From an uncultured Clostridia bacterium (GTDB taxonomy: Bacteria; Bacillota; Clostridia; TANB77; CAG-508), in the NCBI GenBank assembly GCA_934129895.1, contig CAKOWY010000004.1, positions 49,997-113,996 of the forward strand: a stretch of 64,000 nucleotides of DNA, read 5' to 3'. The notes under the pieces were generated by a model. It had not been told where the DNA came from, made no database searches, and was given only the letters and a program-made list of their open reading frames with translations. Every line of letters begins with the position of its first letter. Position 1 is the first letter of the stretch. Both the position numbers and the translations under genes were made by a program. Below, piece by piece: positions 33,102 to 42,207 of the stretch.

Positions 33102-34673
33102 TTATACTCTTACTTGGGCAATAACATTACCTTCTTTATCATAAATATTTTCAAAAGCACACTGTTCTCCATACAAGTTTTGATCTTTATACCTTGCATA
33201 TATAAAAGTTGAGTCTCCAGTTATTTTATCATATTCAATCGGAACCACTTCCTCAAAACCAACAAACTGAGATTTTACATCTCTTTCAGAGGTATAGCGA
33301 AATACTCCACTTACACCACCAGCTTTAATAATTACAAGACCAAGATCATCTCTAATATCAATTTTCTGGCAATTAAGTCTGTATTTCTTTCTTGTTTCTA
33401 CATCGTATTCTGTATAGCCTTTATCATCCTTTACAAGAATAATCCCTTCATAGAAAATATCCTCATCACAAAATGTTTTGTCAAAAACTTTGACACCATT
33501 ATAATCATAAATGTCAAATTCGTTTTTCTTTCTAACAACTTTTATGTATTGAGAATTTAAAAATTCTATAAAAACTACTTTTCCGTCAAATTTAGTTGCA
33601 ACTTCACCACTCTCTCTAAAAATAATATAAGTATTATAATTAGGGCTTACAGTAGTTACAGAAGCAATATAAATATCACCCTTTCTCTGAATACTGTCAA
33701 ACAAATAATCATACAATTTATTTCCATTGTAATCGCAAATTTGCCATAATGTAAATCTTCTCTTTCTCTCTCCCGTTGTTTCAAGTGCAATCCATTTTTC
33801 CGTTTGGATAAATCTGGGCATTTCATTGTATATTACAGATTTTCCAATAAATGTCCCCTCCAACGAATAGAAAGAATAATACCTAGAGTGTTCGTTTTCT
33901 CTTATTGCAACAAATCTATCATATCTTAAAAATGTTGTGCCTTCCTTCAAATTGAATTTACCATACATATCAAATCTTGGTACAGTTACCTTTTCATTAT
34001 TAGATATTTTTTCATCTGCTCCAATAAGTAATTTAAACACTTCATCTGCAATACCTTCATACATTACAATTCCATGGTAATCAATAGTTTTCCAGCCTTT
34101 TTGCTCTCTTATTGCCATATCTTCATATAAGCCATACCAACAGCAATTTTGACTTATCACTTCTTCAAAGCTTGCAGACTTTTTTACGATTTCACTAGGA
34201 ATTGTACCCAATAATTTTATTTTTTCGTCTTTTCGATAAATTTTCATTTCATCATCTTCAGTTTTCACAATAAGATAATGCTGAGAAATCCAAATTTTTT
34301 CTCCTTCTTTTGCAATAAAATTATCTGCTATAGTTACAACTCTTCTCCGAAAACCTTTATACCATACTCTCTTCTTTAATTCTCCTAAATGTTTAAGAAT
34401 TTCAATTATATCAGCATAATATGTGCCAATTTCTCTTCCAGTATACTCCAGAGCTGTAAAAAGATTTCCGTTTCTTAATACTATTGCATTTTGACCAATA
34501 ATTACATTTTCTTTCCAGTTAGAGCCATATTTTACAGATGATGCACTTCCTAAAAATTTGCCTTCAAGGTTATAAAACCGTGCATTGTTTGAATTGTTTA
34601 AAACAACAACACACTTGTCATAAACTTTCATAGTTTCACCAACAGCCAAGTCAAACTTTTGATTTTTCAACAT
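33102..34673 (-). CDS. Repeat protein of unknown function, paralogue A, 523 aa
   Basis: A soluble protein with no signal peptide or membrane helix. It is built from many short beta-rich units of about 40-50 residues with recurring phrases such as RFYNLEGKFLG, SFYSLEGTFIG, CDYNGNKLYD and YDYNGVKVFD, plus VEFRxS-like strands. The pattern suggests a beta-propeller, perhaps distantly like WG-repeat proteins, which is an inference. About one third identical by eye to paralogue B at 34848-36431 across the full length, including the VGE(T/S)MxV start, the tryptophan-cysteine segment (NCCWYGLYEDMAIREQKGW) and the C-terminal DKITG...Y/FYAxY block. Its promoter, leader palindrome and terminator are also like those of B. 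Confidence 0.75.
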   Translation of the reverse strand: MLKNQKFDLAVGETMKVYDKCVVVLNNSNNARFYNLEGKFLGSASSVKYGSNWKENVIIGQNAIVLRNGNLFTALEYTGREIGTYYADIIEILKHLGELKKRVWYKGFRRRVVTIADNFIAKEGEKIWISQHYLIVKTEDDEMKIYRKDEKIKLLGTIPSEIVKKSASFEEVISQNCCWYGLYEDMAIREQKGWKTIDYHGIVMYEGIADEVFKLLIGADEKISNNEKVTVPRFDMYGKFNLKEGTTFLRYDRFVAIRENEHSRYYSFYSLEGTFIGKSVIYNEMPRFIQTEKWIALETTGERKRRFTLWQICDYNGNKLYDYLFDSIQRKGDIYIASVTTVSPNYNTYIIFRESGEVATKFDGKVVFIEFLNSQYIKVVRKKNEFDIYDYNGVKVFDKTFCDEDIFYEGIILVKDDKGYTEYDVETRKKYRLNCQKIDIRDDLGLVIIKAGGVSGVFRYTSERDVKSQFVGFEEVVPIEYDKITGDSTFIYARYKDQNLYGEQCAFENIYDKEGNVIAQVRV

Positions 34674-34716
34674 AGTTCTCTCTCCTTTTCTTTTTTGAAT
34701 ATTTATGTTTTCGTAT

Positions 34717-34771
34717 AAGGCTCTTGAGCCTTTTCACGCAATATTATACTACGTTTTTTATGTAAAATCAA
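34717..34771 (-). promoter_or_regulatory. Promoter and operator-like palindrome of paralogue A
   Basis: Minus strand TTGATT (34771-34766), 17-base spacer, TATAAT (34748-34743). The 16-bp palindrome AAGGCTCTTGAGCCTT (34717-34732) begins ten bases past the -10, across the expected transcript start. The same arrangement precedes paralogue B. Confidence 0.7.
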
Positions 34772-34802
34772 TTCATTTCGTCATTATCATTATTTTTTAT
34801 AA

Positions 34803-34843
34803 AAAGCCAAGTGATTTTCTATTACAGAATTTCACTTGGCTTA
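34803..34843 (-). terminator. Terminator of paralogue B
   Basis: Minus strand stem AAGCCAAGTGA / TCACTTGGCTT with a 17-base loop and a T5 tail. Confidence 0.85.
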
Positions 34844-34847
34844 GTTA

Positions 34848-36431
34848 TTACAATTTAACCTTCAAAATTAAATTGCCATCCATATCATAAATATCTTCAA
34901 ATACACTTTGCTTTCCATAACAATCAGTTACCTGATATTTGGCATAAAAATAATGACCATTTCCAGTAATCTTATCATATTTAATTGGAATGAGTTGTTC
35001 GAATCTAAAGAATTCAGCTGATTGCTTATCTTCTTCTGAATATTCAAATACACCACAATGGCCATTTTGCATGATTATAATGATAAGTGAGTCAAATTCA
35101 TCTATGACCTTTATTTTTTGACACTTAAGTATATAAACTTTTCCAGTTTTGAGATCATATTCTATATATTCTCCATTTTCGGGATTCTCATGAATAATAA
35201 TATCATCAAACATGATATCTTTTTCATCATGAAAAATAGTATCTAATGCCTTCTTTCCATTATAATCATAAATTTCAAACGATTCTAAATCTCTATAAAC
35301 TCTCACCCAGTTATATTCATCATCAAAGAATTCAAAACCATATCCTTCAAAAATTGCTTTAAGTTCTCCTTTTAATGAAAACAACCATAAATTCTTTGTT
35401 TCGGATTTTTCATTATCAACTCCTTCAACAAAAAGCATTTGTTTTCTTTTTACTATTCTATATATGTCTTTATATAAAAGTTTTCCATCATAATCAAATA
35501 TTTGCCACGATAAAGTAGAATCTTCCAATGTTTCAATTGCAATCCATTTTTCATTTTCAAAAAATTCGATAAATCGTCCTTCATAAGTCGAAGCTACTTT
35601 TATGATTTTTCTTTCTTGAGAATAAAAACGGAATGTTTTTTCATCTTTTTGCTTTACTACCCAAACATTATTATATCTATAGACACATTCTCCTTCCTTT
35701 ATCTGCATACCATTGTATTCAAATACTTCATCTGACTCTTTGGGTCGAGTCATAATAATATCCAATAATTCATCACTAATATTTTCAACAACTGTATCTC
35801 CATCTTGAGTTACAATCTTCCAACCATTTTTCTCCCTTATCATCATATTTCGATGTATTCCACACCAATGACAATTAATTTCAAGTATCTTCCGAAGACT
35901 TTTTGCTTTATTAAAATTAGCTTTGGGAATTGTACCTAAAAGTTTATGAGAAAAAATATTATAGATTTTCAGCTCACTCTTCTTGTTTTTTACAATCAAA
36001 TAATGTAAAGAAATCCAAATTGTTGTACCTTTTTGAATTTCTTCAAAATCAGTTGCAAAATTTACTAATTCCGAAACAACCTTTCTTTCTCTAAAGTTTT
36101 TAAAGAAATTACTTTTCTCATATTGAAGAAGAAATCTAAATTCTCTAATGATATATTTTCCACCAGTTTTGTATGTTTGAATTATATTACCATCATAGTC
36201 TTTAACATAACATTCTCCATAATTAAGCATTATAAATGCTTTTTCGCCAAAAAATATATTTGTTGCCAAATCTCCTTCTTTTTTCGCTTCAGAAACTTCT
36301 CCTAATAATTTACCATTTAAATTAAATATCCGTGTAGGCTTACTATTAGTTCCAAAAACAACGACACATTTTTTAGAAACATACATGCTCTCTCCAACAT
36401 TCAAAGTAGGGACATTGATGATTTCTTGCAT
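34848..36431 (-). CDS. Repeat protein of unknown function, paralogue B, 527 aa
   Basis: Full-length paralogue of the 33102-34673 gene. Recurring beta-rich phrases include RIFNLNGKLLG, VKDYDGNII, QIFDYDGKLLY, YDYNGKKALD and IYDMDGNLI. It shares the WISLHYLIVKN segment (WISQHYLIVK in A), NCHWCGIHRNMMIREKNGW and the end motif DKITGNGHYFYAKYQ. No signal or membrane segment, so it is cytosolic. Predicted fold: beta-propeller of six or more blades, by inference. The two copies stand in tandem, each with its own promoter and terminator, rather than in an operon, so they may be expressed together through the common palindrome. Confidence 0.75.
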   Translation of the reverse strand: MQEIINVPTLNVGESMYVSKKCVVVFGTNSKPTRIFNLNGKLLGEVSEAKKEGDLATNIFFGEKAFIMLNYGECYVKDYDGNIIQTYKTGGKYIIREFRFLLQYEKSNFFKNFRERKVVSELVNFATDFEEIQKGTTIWISLHYLIVKNKKSELKIYNIFSHKLLGTIPKANFNKAKSLRKILEINCHWCGIHRNMMIREKNGWKIVTQDGDTVVENISDELLDIIMTRPKESDEVFEYNGMQIKEGECVYRYNNVWVVKQKDEKTFRFYSQERKIIKVASTYEGRFIEFFENEKWIAIETLEDSTLSWQIFDYDGKLLYKDIYRIVKRKQMLFVEGVDNEKSETKNLWLFSLKGELKAIFEGYGFEFFDDEYNWVRVYRDLESFEIYDYNGKKALDTIFHDEKDIMFDDIIIHENPENGEYIEYDLKTGKVYILKCQKIKVIDEFDSLIIIIMQNGHCGVFEYSEEDKQSAEFFRFEQLIPIKYDKITGNGHYFYAKYQVTDCYGKQSVFEDIYDMDGNLILKVKL

Positions 36432-36472
36432 AATGATTTCCTTTCTTTTAATTGATATTTATGTTTTCATAT

Positions 36473-36527
36473 AAGGCTCTTGAGCCTTTATCTTGGCTAT
36501 TATAACACGTATTTCATCTAAAATCAA
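36473..36527 (-). promoter_or_regulatory. Promoter and operator-like palindrome of paralogue B
   Basis: Minus strand TTGATT (36527-36522), 17-base spacer, TATAAT (36504-36499), and the identical 16-bp palindrome AAGGCTCTTGAGCCTT at 36473-36488, in the same place as for paralogue A. Confidence 0.7.
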
Positions 36528-36529
36528 TA

Positions 36530-36561
36530 AAAAGCAGGAATTAGAATATTCCTACTTTTTA
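36530..36561 (-). terminator. Terminator of the glycolytic operon
   Basis: Minus strand AAAAAGTAGGAAT / ATTCCTGCTTTTT stem with a 6-base loop, followed by TATTG and T-rich sequence, 14 bases after the eno stop. Confidence 0.8.
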
Positions 36562-36574
36562 CTGTTTAATCAAA

Positions 36575-37882
36575 TTATTTTATTATTGCTTTTCTTCCTA
36601 AATATTGAGCAACATCACCTAATTGATGTTCGATATTTAATAATCTGTTATATTTAGCAACTCTATCTGTTCTACATGGTGCACCTGTTTTGATTTGTCC
36701 AGCATTCATTGCAACTGCAACATCTGCTAATGTTGTATCTTCTGTTTCACCACTTCTGTGTGATACAACAGCTGTCATTCCATGTTTATTAGCTAATTCA
36801 ATAGCATCTAATGTTTCTGTTAATGTTCCGATTTGGTTTAATTTGATTAATATACTATTTGTTACACCTAAATCAATACCTTTTTGTAATCTCTTCATAT
36901 TTGTTACAAATAAGTCATCACCAACTAATTGGATTCTTGATCCTAATCTGTCTGTTAGTTTTTTCCATCCATCCCAGTCTTCTTCTGCTAAACCATCTTC
37001 GATTGAGATAATTGGATATCTGTTTACTAAATCTTCTAAGAAGTCTATCATTTCATCTTCTGTTTTTGTAACACCTATTTTCCAGAAATGATACTGTCCT
37101 TCTTTTCCTATTTTCTTTGCTTCATCATATAATTCTGTTGCAGCAACGTCTAATGCTAAAGCAACTTCTTCACCTGGTTTGTATCCAGCTTTTTCAATAG
37201 CTTCCATTATTAATTGAAGTGCTTCATCTTCATCTTTAACATTTGGTGCAAATCCACCTTCATCACCAACACCTGTTCCTAATCCTTTTGATTTTAAAAC
37301 AGCTTTTAAGTTGTGATAAATTTCAGCACACATACGTAAACATTCAGAGAATGATTTTGCTCCAACTGGCATAATCATAAATTCTTGTACACTTAATGTT
37401 GAATCAGCATGTTTACCACCATTCATGATGTTCATCATTGGAACTGGCATAACTTTTGCATTTGGTCCACCAATGTAGTTATATAATTCCATTCCTAATG
37501 ATGCAGCAGCAGCTTTAGCACAAGCTAATGATACACCTAATGTAGCATTTGCTCCTAATACACCTTTGTTTTCTGTTCCATCTAATTCGATAAGCATTTT
37601 ATCTATTCCAGCTTGGTCATAAACATTCATTCCTTCTAGTTTTGGAGCTATAACTGAATTAACGTTTTCAACAGCTTTTAAAACTCCTTTTCCTAAATAT
37701 CTTGATTTATCACCATCTCTTAATTCAACAGCTTCAAAGCTTCCTGTTGATGCTCCTGATGGAACCATTGCTACTCCATGTGATCCATCAAATGTTGTAA
37801 CTTCAACTTGTACAGTTGGATTTCCTCTTGAATCTAATACCTCTAATGCTTCTACACTTTCAATTTCTAAATAATCTTTCAT
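36575..37882 (-). CDS. eno: Enolase
   Basis: 435 residues, full length. Converts 2-phosphoglycerate to phosphoenolpyruvate. Visible: SRGNPTVQVEV and PSGASTGSFEA near the N-terminus, MNIMNGGKHAD (substrate loop), VGDEGGFAPN, catalytic Lys region ILIKLNQIGTLTET near 345, and SHRSGETEDT. Last gene of the eight-gene glycolytic operon, 24 bases after the DUF600 gene. Confidence 0.99.
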   Translation of the reverse strand: MKDYLEIESVEALEVLDSRGNPTVQVEVTTFDGSHGVAMVPSGASTGSFEAVELRDGDKSRYLGKGVLKAVENVNSVIAPKLEGMNVYDQAGIDKMLIELDGTENKGVLGANATLGVSLACAKAAAASLGMELYNYIGGPNAKVMPVPMMNIMNGGKHADSTLSVQEFMIMPVGAKSFSECLRMCAEIYHNLKAVLKSKGLGTGVGDEGGFAPNVKDEDEALQLIMEAIEKAGYKPGEEVALALDVAATELYDEAKKIGKEGQYHFWKIGVTKTEDEMIDFLEDLVNRYPIISIEDGLAEEDWDGWKKLTDRLGSRIQLVGDDLFVTNMKRLQKGIDLGVTNSILIKLNQIGTLTETLDAIELANKHGMTAVVSHRSGETEDTTLADVAVAMNAGQIKTGAPCRTDRVAKYNRLLNIEHQLGDVAQYLGRKAIIK

Positions 37883-37906
37883 AAAAAATTACTTCCTTTC
37901 TTTTTA

Positions 37907-38575
37907 TCAAAATTTTTGACTTAAAACTTGATTTATTATTTTTTTATTATCTTCTTGCTTTGCAAGATAGTCAACTCTTTCATCTTTTCTTATTTCTGTT
38001 GTATCAAATTTTACAACATTAAATTGTTTTTTGGAATAAATATTTTCTACATACTCTTGATTTTCCAAACTTGATGTATTTAAGTCTATAATATATTTTC
38101 TAAATGCTGCTTCTTCTTTTTTTCCACAAGGCTCTATATTTAAATATTTTTTTCTCCAATATACATGATGATTAAAATATTCCTCTTGACCTCCTAATAA
38201 ATTATCATAACCAAATTCATATTTTATTTTGTCATTTTTTATTGATATTGTTAAATTTGACCAAACCTTTTTATTGGATTCCCTGAATTCTTCTCTTAGT
38301 TTTTTTATTTCATCATACAATAATTCAACTAATTTTAAGTATTCATCTTCTTCTATATTATATTTATTAGGAACTTCATAAACATTTATAAATTTTCTTC
38401 TTAGTATTCCTTTTGGCATAAAATAAAAGTACATTTCTCCAATTTCGACTTTTCCAAGTCTTTCTATAATTGATGCATATAAATATAATTCATCCCATTT
38501 TCCAGGTACAATATAAAACAGTTTTTTTTGTATTTTTTCAAATATTTCTTTTATTTTTCCTGTATTATCTATCAC
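37907..38575 (-). CDS. DUF600/YezG-like immunity-type protein inside the glycolytic operon
   Basis: 222 residues. The region from about 10 to 155 matches the DUF600 (YezG) layout: an N-terminal helix, IVPGKWDELYLYAS, an acidic turn, MYFYFMPKG, a VPNKYNIEEDEY stretch before a long helix (LLYDEIKKLREEFRE), WSNLTISI, and the final VYWRKKYLNIEP. YezG-type proteins are antitoxins of LXG/YeeF-type nuclease toxins. The last 65 residues are an unrelated charged tail. No toxin gene adjoins; the gene sits between gpmI and eno with 24-25 base gaps, so it is co-transcribed with glycolysis. The family call rests on pattern memory alone. Confidence 0.6.
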   Translation of the reverse strand: MIDNTGKIKEIFEKIQKKLFYIVPGKWDELYLYASIIERLGKVEIGEMYFYFMPKGILRRKFINVYEVPNKYNIEEDEYLKLVELLYDEIKKLREEFRESNKKVWSNLTISIKNDKIKYEFGYDNLLGGQEEYFNHHVYWRKKYLNIEPCGKKEEAAFRKYIIDLNTSSLENQEYVENIYSKKQFNVVKFDTTEIRKDERVDYLAKQEDNKKIINQVLSQKF

Positions 38576-38600
38576 TTTTATCCACCTTTATCATAGGTTA

Positions 38601-40142
38601 CTATTTATCTTCTTTAACTAATATACTTTCTCCAGTCATTTCTTCTGGCTTTTCAATTCCTAATATTTCTAACATTGTTGGAGCTAAATCTGCTAATTTT
38701 CCAGATTTAACTTTTAATGTATCGTTATTTGTTACTAATATTAATGGAACTGGATTTGTTGTATGTGCAGTATGTGGTTCACCTGTCTTATAATCAATCA
38801 TCTGCTCACAATTTCCATGATCTGCAGTAATTAAAATTGTACCATTATGTGCTAACATTGCATCCACAACTTTTTGAACACATTCATCTATTGTTTCTAC
38901 AGCTTTTATTGCAGCTGGTAAACTTCCTGTATGTCCAACCATATCTGGATTTGCAAAGTTTAATATAATTGCATTATATTTATCTTCATTTATTGCTTCT
39001 ACAACTTTTTCTGTTACTATTGGTGCACTCATTTCTGGTTGTAAGTCATAAGTTGCAACTTTTGGTGATGGTACTAATATTCTATCTTCACCTGGATATT
39101 GTTTTTCTTCTCCTCCATTAAAGAAGAATGTAACATGTGCATATTTTTCTGTTTCTGCAATTCTTAATTGTTTTAATCCATTTTTACTTACAACTTCTCC
39201 AAATGTATTTACTAATGGTTCTTTTTTGAATGCTATTTTTACATTTGGCATTGTTTCATCATAATTTGTAAAGCAAACAAAATATGTGTGAATTTTTTCT
39301 GTTTCAAATCCATCAAATTCAGGATCCACAATTGCTCTTGTTATTTCTCTTGCTCTATCTGGTCTGAAGTTGAAGAATATTACGGAATCATTTTCTCCAA
39401 TTGTTGCTACTGGTGTATCATTATTAACAATTACTGTTGGTTCAACAAATTCATCAAATATTTCTTTTTGATAAGAATCTTCAATTGCTATTGTTGCTGA
39501 TGTTGCTCTATTTCCTTCTCCCCTTACTAATGCATCATAGCATTTCTTTACTCTATCCCATCTTTTATCTCTGTCCATTGCATAATATCTTCCTGATAAG
39601 CTTGCTATTTTACCAACATTTTTTTCTTTCATTTTTTCTTCAAGTTGTGTTATATATCCTTCTGCAGATGCTGGTGGTGTATCTCTTCCGTCTAAAAAGC
39701 AATGTACATATACATTTTCAAAATCTCTTCTTTTTGCCATTTCAAGTAGTCCATATAAATGTCTAATATGACTATGAACTCCTCCATCTGACAATAAACC
39801 TAAAATGTGTAGTTTTGAATTATGTTTTTTGCAATTTTCAATTGCTTCTATAAATTCAGGAATTGCAAAAAAGTCACCATCTTCTATTGATTTTGTTATT
39901 TTAGTTAACTCTTGATATACTATTCTTCCTGCTCCAATATTTGTGTGTCCTACTTCAGAGTTTCCCATTTGTCCATCTGGTAGTCCAACTTTTAACCCAC
40001 TTGTATACATTATTGTATTTGAGTACTTTTTCATTAGTTTGTCTATATTAGGTGTTTTTGCAAGTTTTACAGCATTTCCATCTGTTTTCTCATTTATTCC
40101 AAAACCATCTAATATCATTAGCATTACTGGTCCTTTTTCCAT
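38601..40142 (-). CDS. gpmI: 2,3-bisphosphoglycerate-independent phosphoglycerate mutase
   Basis: 513 residues from ATG 40142 (AAAGGG nine bases upstream; two earlier in-frame starts overlap or precede that site). Alkaline-phosphatase fold with metal Asp in MILDGFG, catalytic Ser in GQMGNSEVGH, the inserted mutase domain with GGVHSH and DGRDTPP, and C-terminal metal residues in ADHGNCE and HTAHTTNPVP. Interconverts 3- and 2-phosphoglycerate; manganese-dependent. Confidence 0.98.
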   Translation of the reverse strand: MEKGPVMLMILDGFGINEKTDGNAVKLAKTPNIDKLMKKYSNTIMYTSGLKVGLPDGQMGNSEVGHTNIGAGRIVYQELTKITKSIEDGDFFAIPEFIEAIENCKKHNSKLHILGLLSDGGVHSHIRHLYGLLEMAKRRDFENVYVHCFLDGRDTPPASAEGYITQLEEKMKEKNVGKIASLSGRYYAMDRDKRWDRVKKCYDALVRGEGNRATSATIAIEDSYQKEIFDEFVEPTVIVNNDTPVATIGENDSVIFFNFRPDRAREITRAIVDPEFDGFETEKIHTYFVCFTNYDETMPNVKIAFKKEPLVNTFGEVVSKNGLKQLRIAETEKYAHVTFFFNGGEEKQYPGEDRILVPSPKVATYDLQPEMSAPIVTEKVVEAINEDKYNAIILNFANPDMVGHTGSLPAAIKAVETIDECVQKVVDAMLAHNGTILITADHGNCEQMIDYKTGEPHTAHTTNPVPLILVTNNDTLKVKSGKLADLAPTMLEILGIEKPEEMTGESILVKEDK

Positions 40143-40195
40143 TAATTTCATCCCTTTCCAATTCAAATAACAATAGTAGTATTGTTTTGAACCAA

Positions 40196-40948
40196 TTATC
40201 TGTCATAATTTACAATTTTGGCGAATTCTTCAGATTTTAAACTTGCTCCTCCTACAAGGCCTCCATCTATATCTGACATCTCAAATAATTCTTTTGCATT
40301 TGATGATTTTACACTTCCGCCATATTGTATTATAACTCCATTTGCCTCGTTTTGTCCATACATTTTTGCTATTTTTTTTCTTATTTGCATTATTGTACTA
40401 TTAGCATCTTCTTTTGTTGCTGTTTTTCCTGTTCCAATTGCCCAAATTGGTTCATAAGCCACAATAATTTTTTCTAAATCTTCTGCTGATACTCCCTCTA
40501 AAGCTTTTTCTATTTGATTTGTAACTATTGTTTCTGTTTGACCTGATTCTCTTTGTTCAAGAGTTTCTCCAACACATATTATTGGTTTTAAACCTACAGC
40601 TAATGCTGATTTTACTTTTTTATTTACAGTTTCATCTGTTTCTGCAAAATATTGTCTTCTTTCTGAATGTCCTATTATTACATATTCAACCCCTATAGAT
40701 TTTAACATTTGTGCAGATACTTCACCTGTATATGCTCCTTTTTCTTCCCAATGCATATTTTGAGCACCTATTTTTATATTTGTTCCTTGTACATTTAATA
40801 ATGAATAAAATAAATCTGTATATGGCACACATAAAATAACTTCGTTTTTTGTGTCACTTACAAGTGGTGTTAGTTCTTCGATAAAATTAATAGCTTCATT
40901 TGGAAGCATATTCATTTTCCAATTTCCTGCAATTACTTTTCTTCTCAT
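40196..40948 (-). CDS. tpiA: Triose-phosphate isomerase
   Basis: 250 residues, TIM barrel. Lys in GNWKMN at 9-14, catalytic His in IIGHSERR near 94, Glu in VAYEPIWAIGTGK near 166, and phosphate loops YGGSV and GLVGGASL. Interconverts dihydroxyacetone phosphate and glyceraldehyde 3-phosphate. A small hairpin (AACAATA-GTAG-TATTGTT) lies in the 53-base gap before gpmI. Confidence 0.99.
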   Translation of the reverse strand: MRRKVIAGNWKMNMLPNEAINFIEELTPLVSDTKNEVILCVPYTDLFYSLLNVQGTNIKIGAQNMHWEEKGAYTGEVSAQMLKSIGVEYVIIGHSERRQYFAETDETVNKKVKSALAVGLKPIICVGETLEQRESGQTETIVTNQIEKALEGVSAEDLEKIIVAYEPIWAIGTGKTATKEDANSTIMQIRKKIAKMYGQNEANGVIIQYGGSVKSSNAKELFEMSDIDGGLVGGASLKSEEFAKIVNYDR

Positions 40949-40984
40949 AAAAAATTCAATTCCTTTCTATAATTTAGAAAACAT

Positions 40985-41575
40985 TTAGATATTTACAATA
41001 TTGGAATTATAATTATCTTCATGACTTTTTAATCTTTCTTTTATTATATTAATCAATCTTTTTTTTGCTTCATCAGTGTAGTCATTTATGAACTCACAAT
41101 CAAATTGTTTTTGCAATTCTTTATTTGAAGAATATTCTTTAATATGTTCTTCAATTTCTTGTAATCTCTTTTTTACGACCTCACTTGGAAGTTCTCTATT
41201 TTTTAATTCAAGTTTTGCTCTTTCTATATTTTTAGGTATTATATATATTGAAAAAATATTAGGTATATGCTTTTTTATTTCATATATAGTACTATAATGT
41301 ACTTCAGTTACTTGATTTTCATTTGATTCTAATTTTTCTTTTCTGTATCCATATTTTGCACCAAGAAATTCAAAATCAACCACAACTTCTTGTTTTTCTA
41401 CTAATTTTTCAAATTCTTCTTCATTTACAAATTCTTTATCAACACCATTAACTTCATTTTTTCTTCTAGCTCTTGTAGTAACAATTGCCAAATTTTTAAA
41501 ATTTAGTTCTTTTGATATTGCCTCTTTGAAAAAAGACTTTCCTGTTCCCGTTATTCCTGATAATGTTACTATCAT
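40985..41575 (-). CDS. Guanylate-kinase-like protein
   Basis: 196 residues. P-loop GITGTGKS at 7-14, then the GMP-binding region VTTRARRKNEVNGVDKEFV (canonical T-x-R-x-x-R-x-x-E-x-x-G), the VVDFEFLGAKYGY segment and a lid helix. It thus has guanylate-kinase architecture, but the P-loop region and C-terminus diverge from housekeeping Gmk, and the context is glycolysis. A second true gmk may exist elsewhere. Its ATG follows the Nudix stop by two bases, with GAGAGG inside the Nudix coding region. Confidence 0.8.
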   Translation of the reverse strand: MIVTLSGITGTGKSFFKEAISKELNFKNLAIVTTRARRKNEVNGVDKEFVNEEEFEKLVEKQEVVVDFEFLGAKYGYRKEKLESNENQVTEVHYSTIYEIKKHIPNIFSIYIIPKNIERAKLELKNRELPSEVVKKRLQEIEEHIKEYSSNKELQKQFDCEFINDYTDEAKKRLINIIKERLKSHEDNYNSNIVNI

Positions 41576-41577
41576 AA

Positions 41578-42168
41578 TTATTCCTCTCTTTGAGTGTTTC
41601 CTTTGCTATAATAAATACTTCTAACTTTTTCAAATATATTACTATAATCAAAACTTTTTGGAAATTTTGTTCTTCCACATTTTAATAATTGAAATGTTTC
41701 TTCTAAAGGCAACCAGACATATCTATCTATTTCCTCTTTTTGAATTTCAATTTCTGATGAATTTCTTTTTAAACAATAAAATGTTATAAAGAAATTTTTT
41801 GTTTTTTTAGAACTTTCAAAACCAAGAGGAACTCCTTGATTTGTAACTTTAACTACATTCATTGATTCCCCTAGGTCTATTCCAAGTTCTTCTTTTAATT
41901 CTCTTATCATAGCTTGAGTTTCTGTCTCATCGTTATCTAAATGACCTGAGCATAAATCATTTTTTCCAGGTGTAAGTCCTTTATTAGCTCTTACCTCTAT
42001 AAGAACTTCTCCTTTTTCATTTATAACAAAACATGTAACTCCTTTTAGCCAATCACTTTCATCTAAGTTTTTTTCCTCAGTTTTATCTATTGTTCTTTTA
42101 TAATTTCCGTCTTTGTCATATACTCTATATTGCGTTCCTACTACTCTAGGTTTCCTTAGATTTTCCAT
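41578..42168 (-). CDS. Nudix hydrolase
   Basis: 196 residues from ATG 42168; a TTG at 42195 is the alternative. Nudix box GHLDNDETETQAMIRELKEE, with continuation LGI, is at about 97-119 and complete (G-x5-E-x7-REUxEExGU). N-terminal strand pair precedes it (VTCFVINEKGEVLIEVRA), and the C-terminal part resembles isopentenyl-diphosphate-isomerase-like Nudix proteins. It hydrolyses a nucleoside-diphosphate-linked substrate, not identifiable here. Fourth position from the operon's end of glycolysis, coupled to the guanylate-kinase-like gene. Confidence 0.87.
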   Translation of the reverse strand: MENLRKPRVVGTQYRVYDKDGNYKRTIDKTEEKNLDESDWLKGVTCFVINEKGEVLIEVRANKGLTPGKNDLCSGHLDNDETETQAMIRELKEELGIDLGESMNVVKVTNQGVPLGFESSKKTKNFFITFYCLKRNSSEIEIQKEEIDRYVWLPLEETFQLLKCGRTKFPKSFDYSNIFEKVRSIYYSKGNTQREE

Positions 42169-42207
42169 TTTACTTGTATTGCCTTTCCCCCTCAAACTAT
42201 TTATTTA

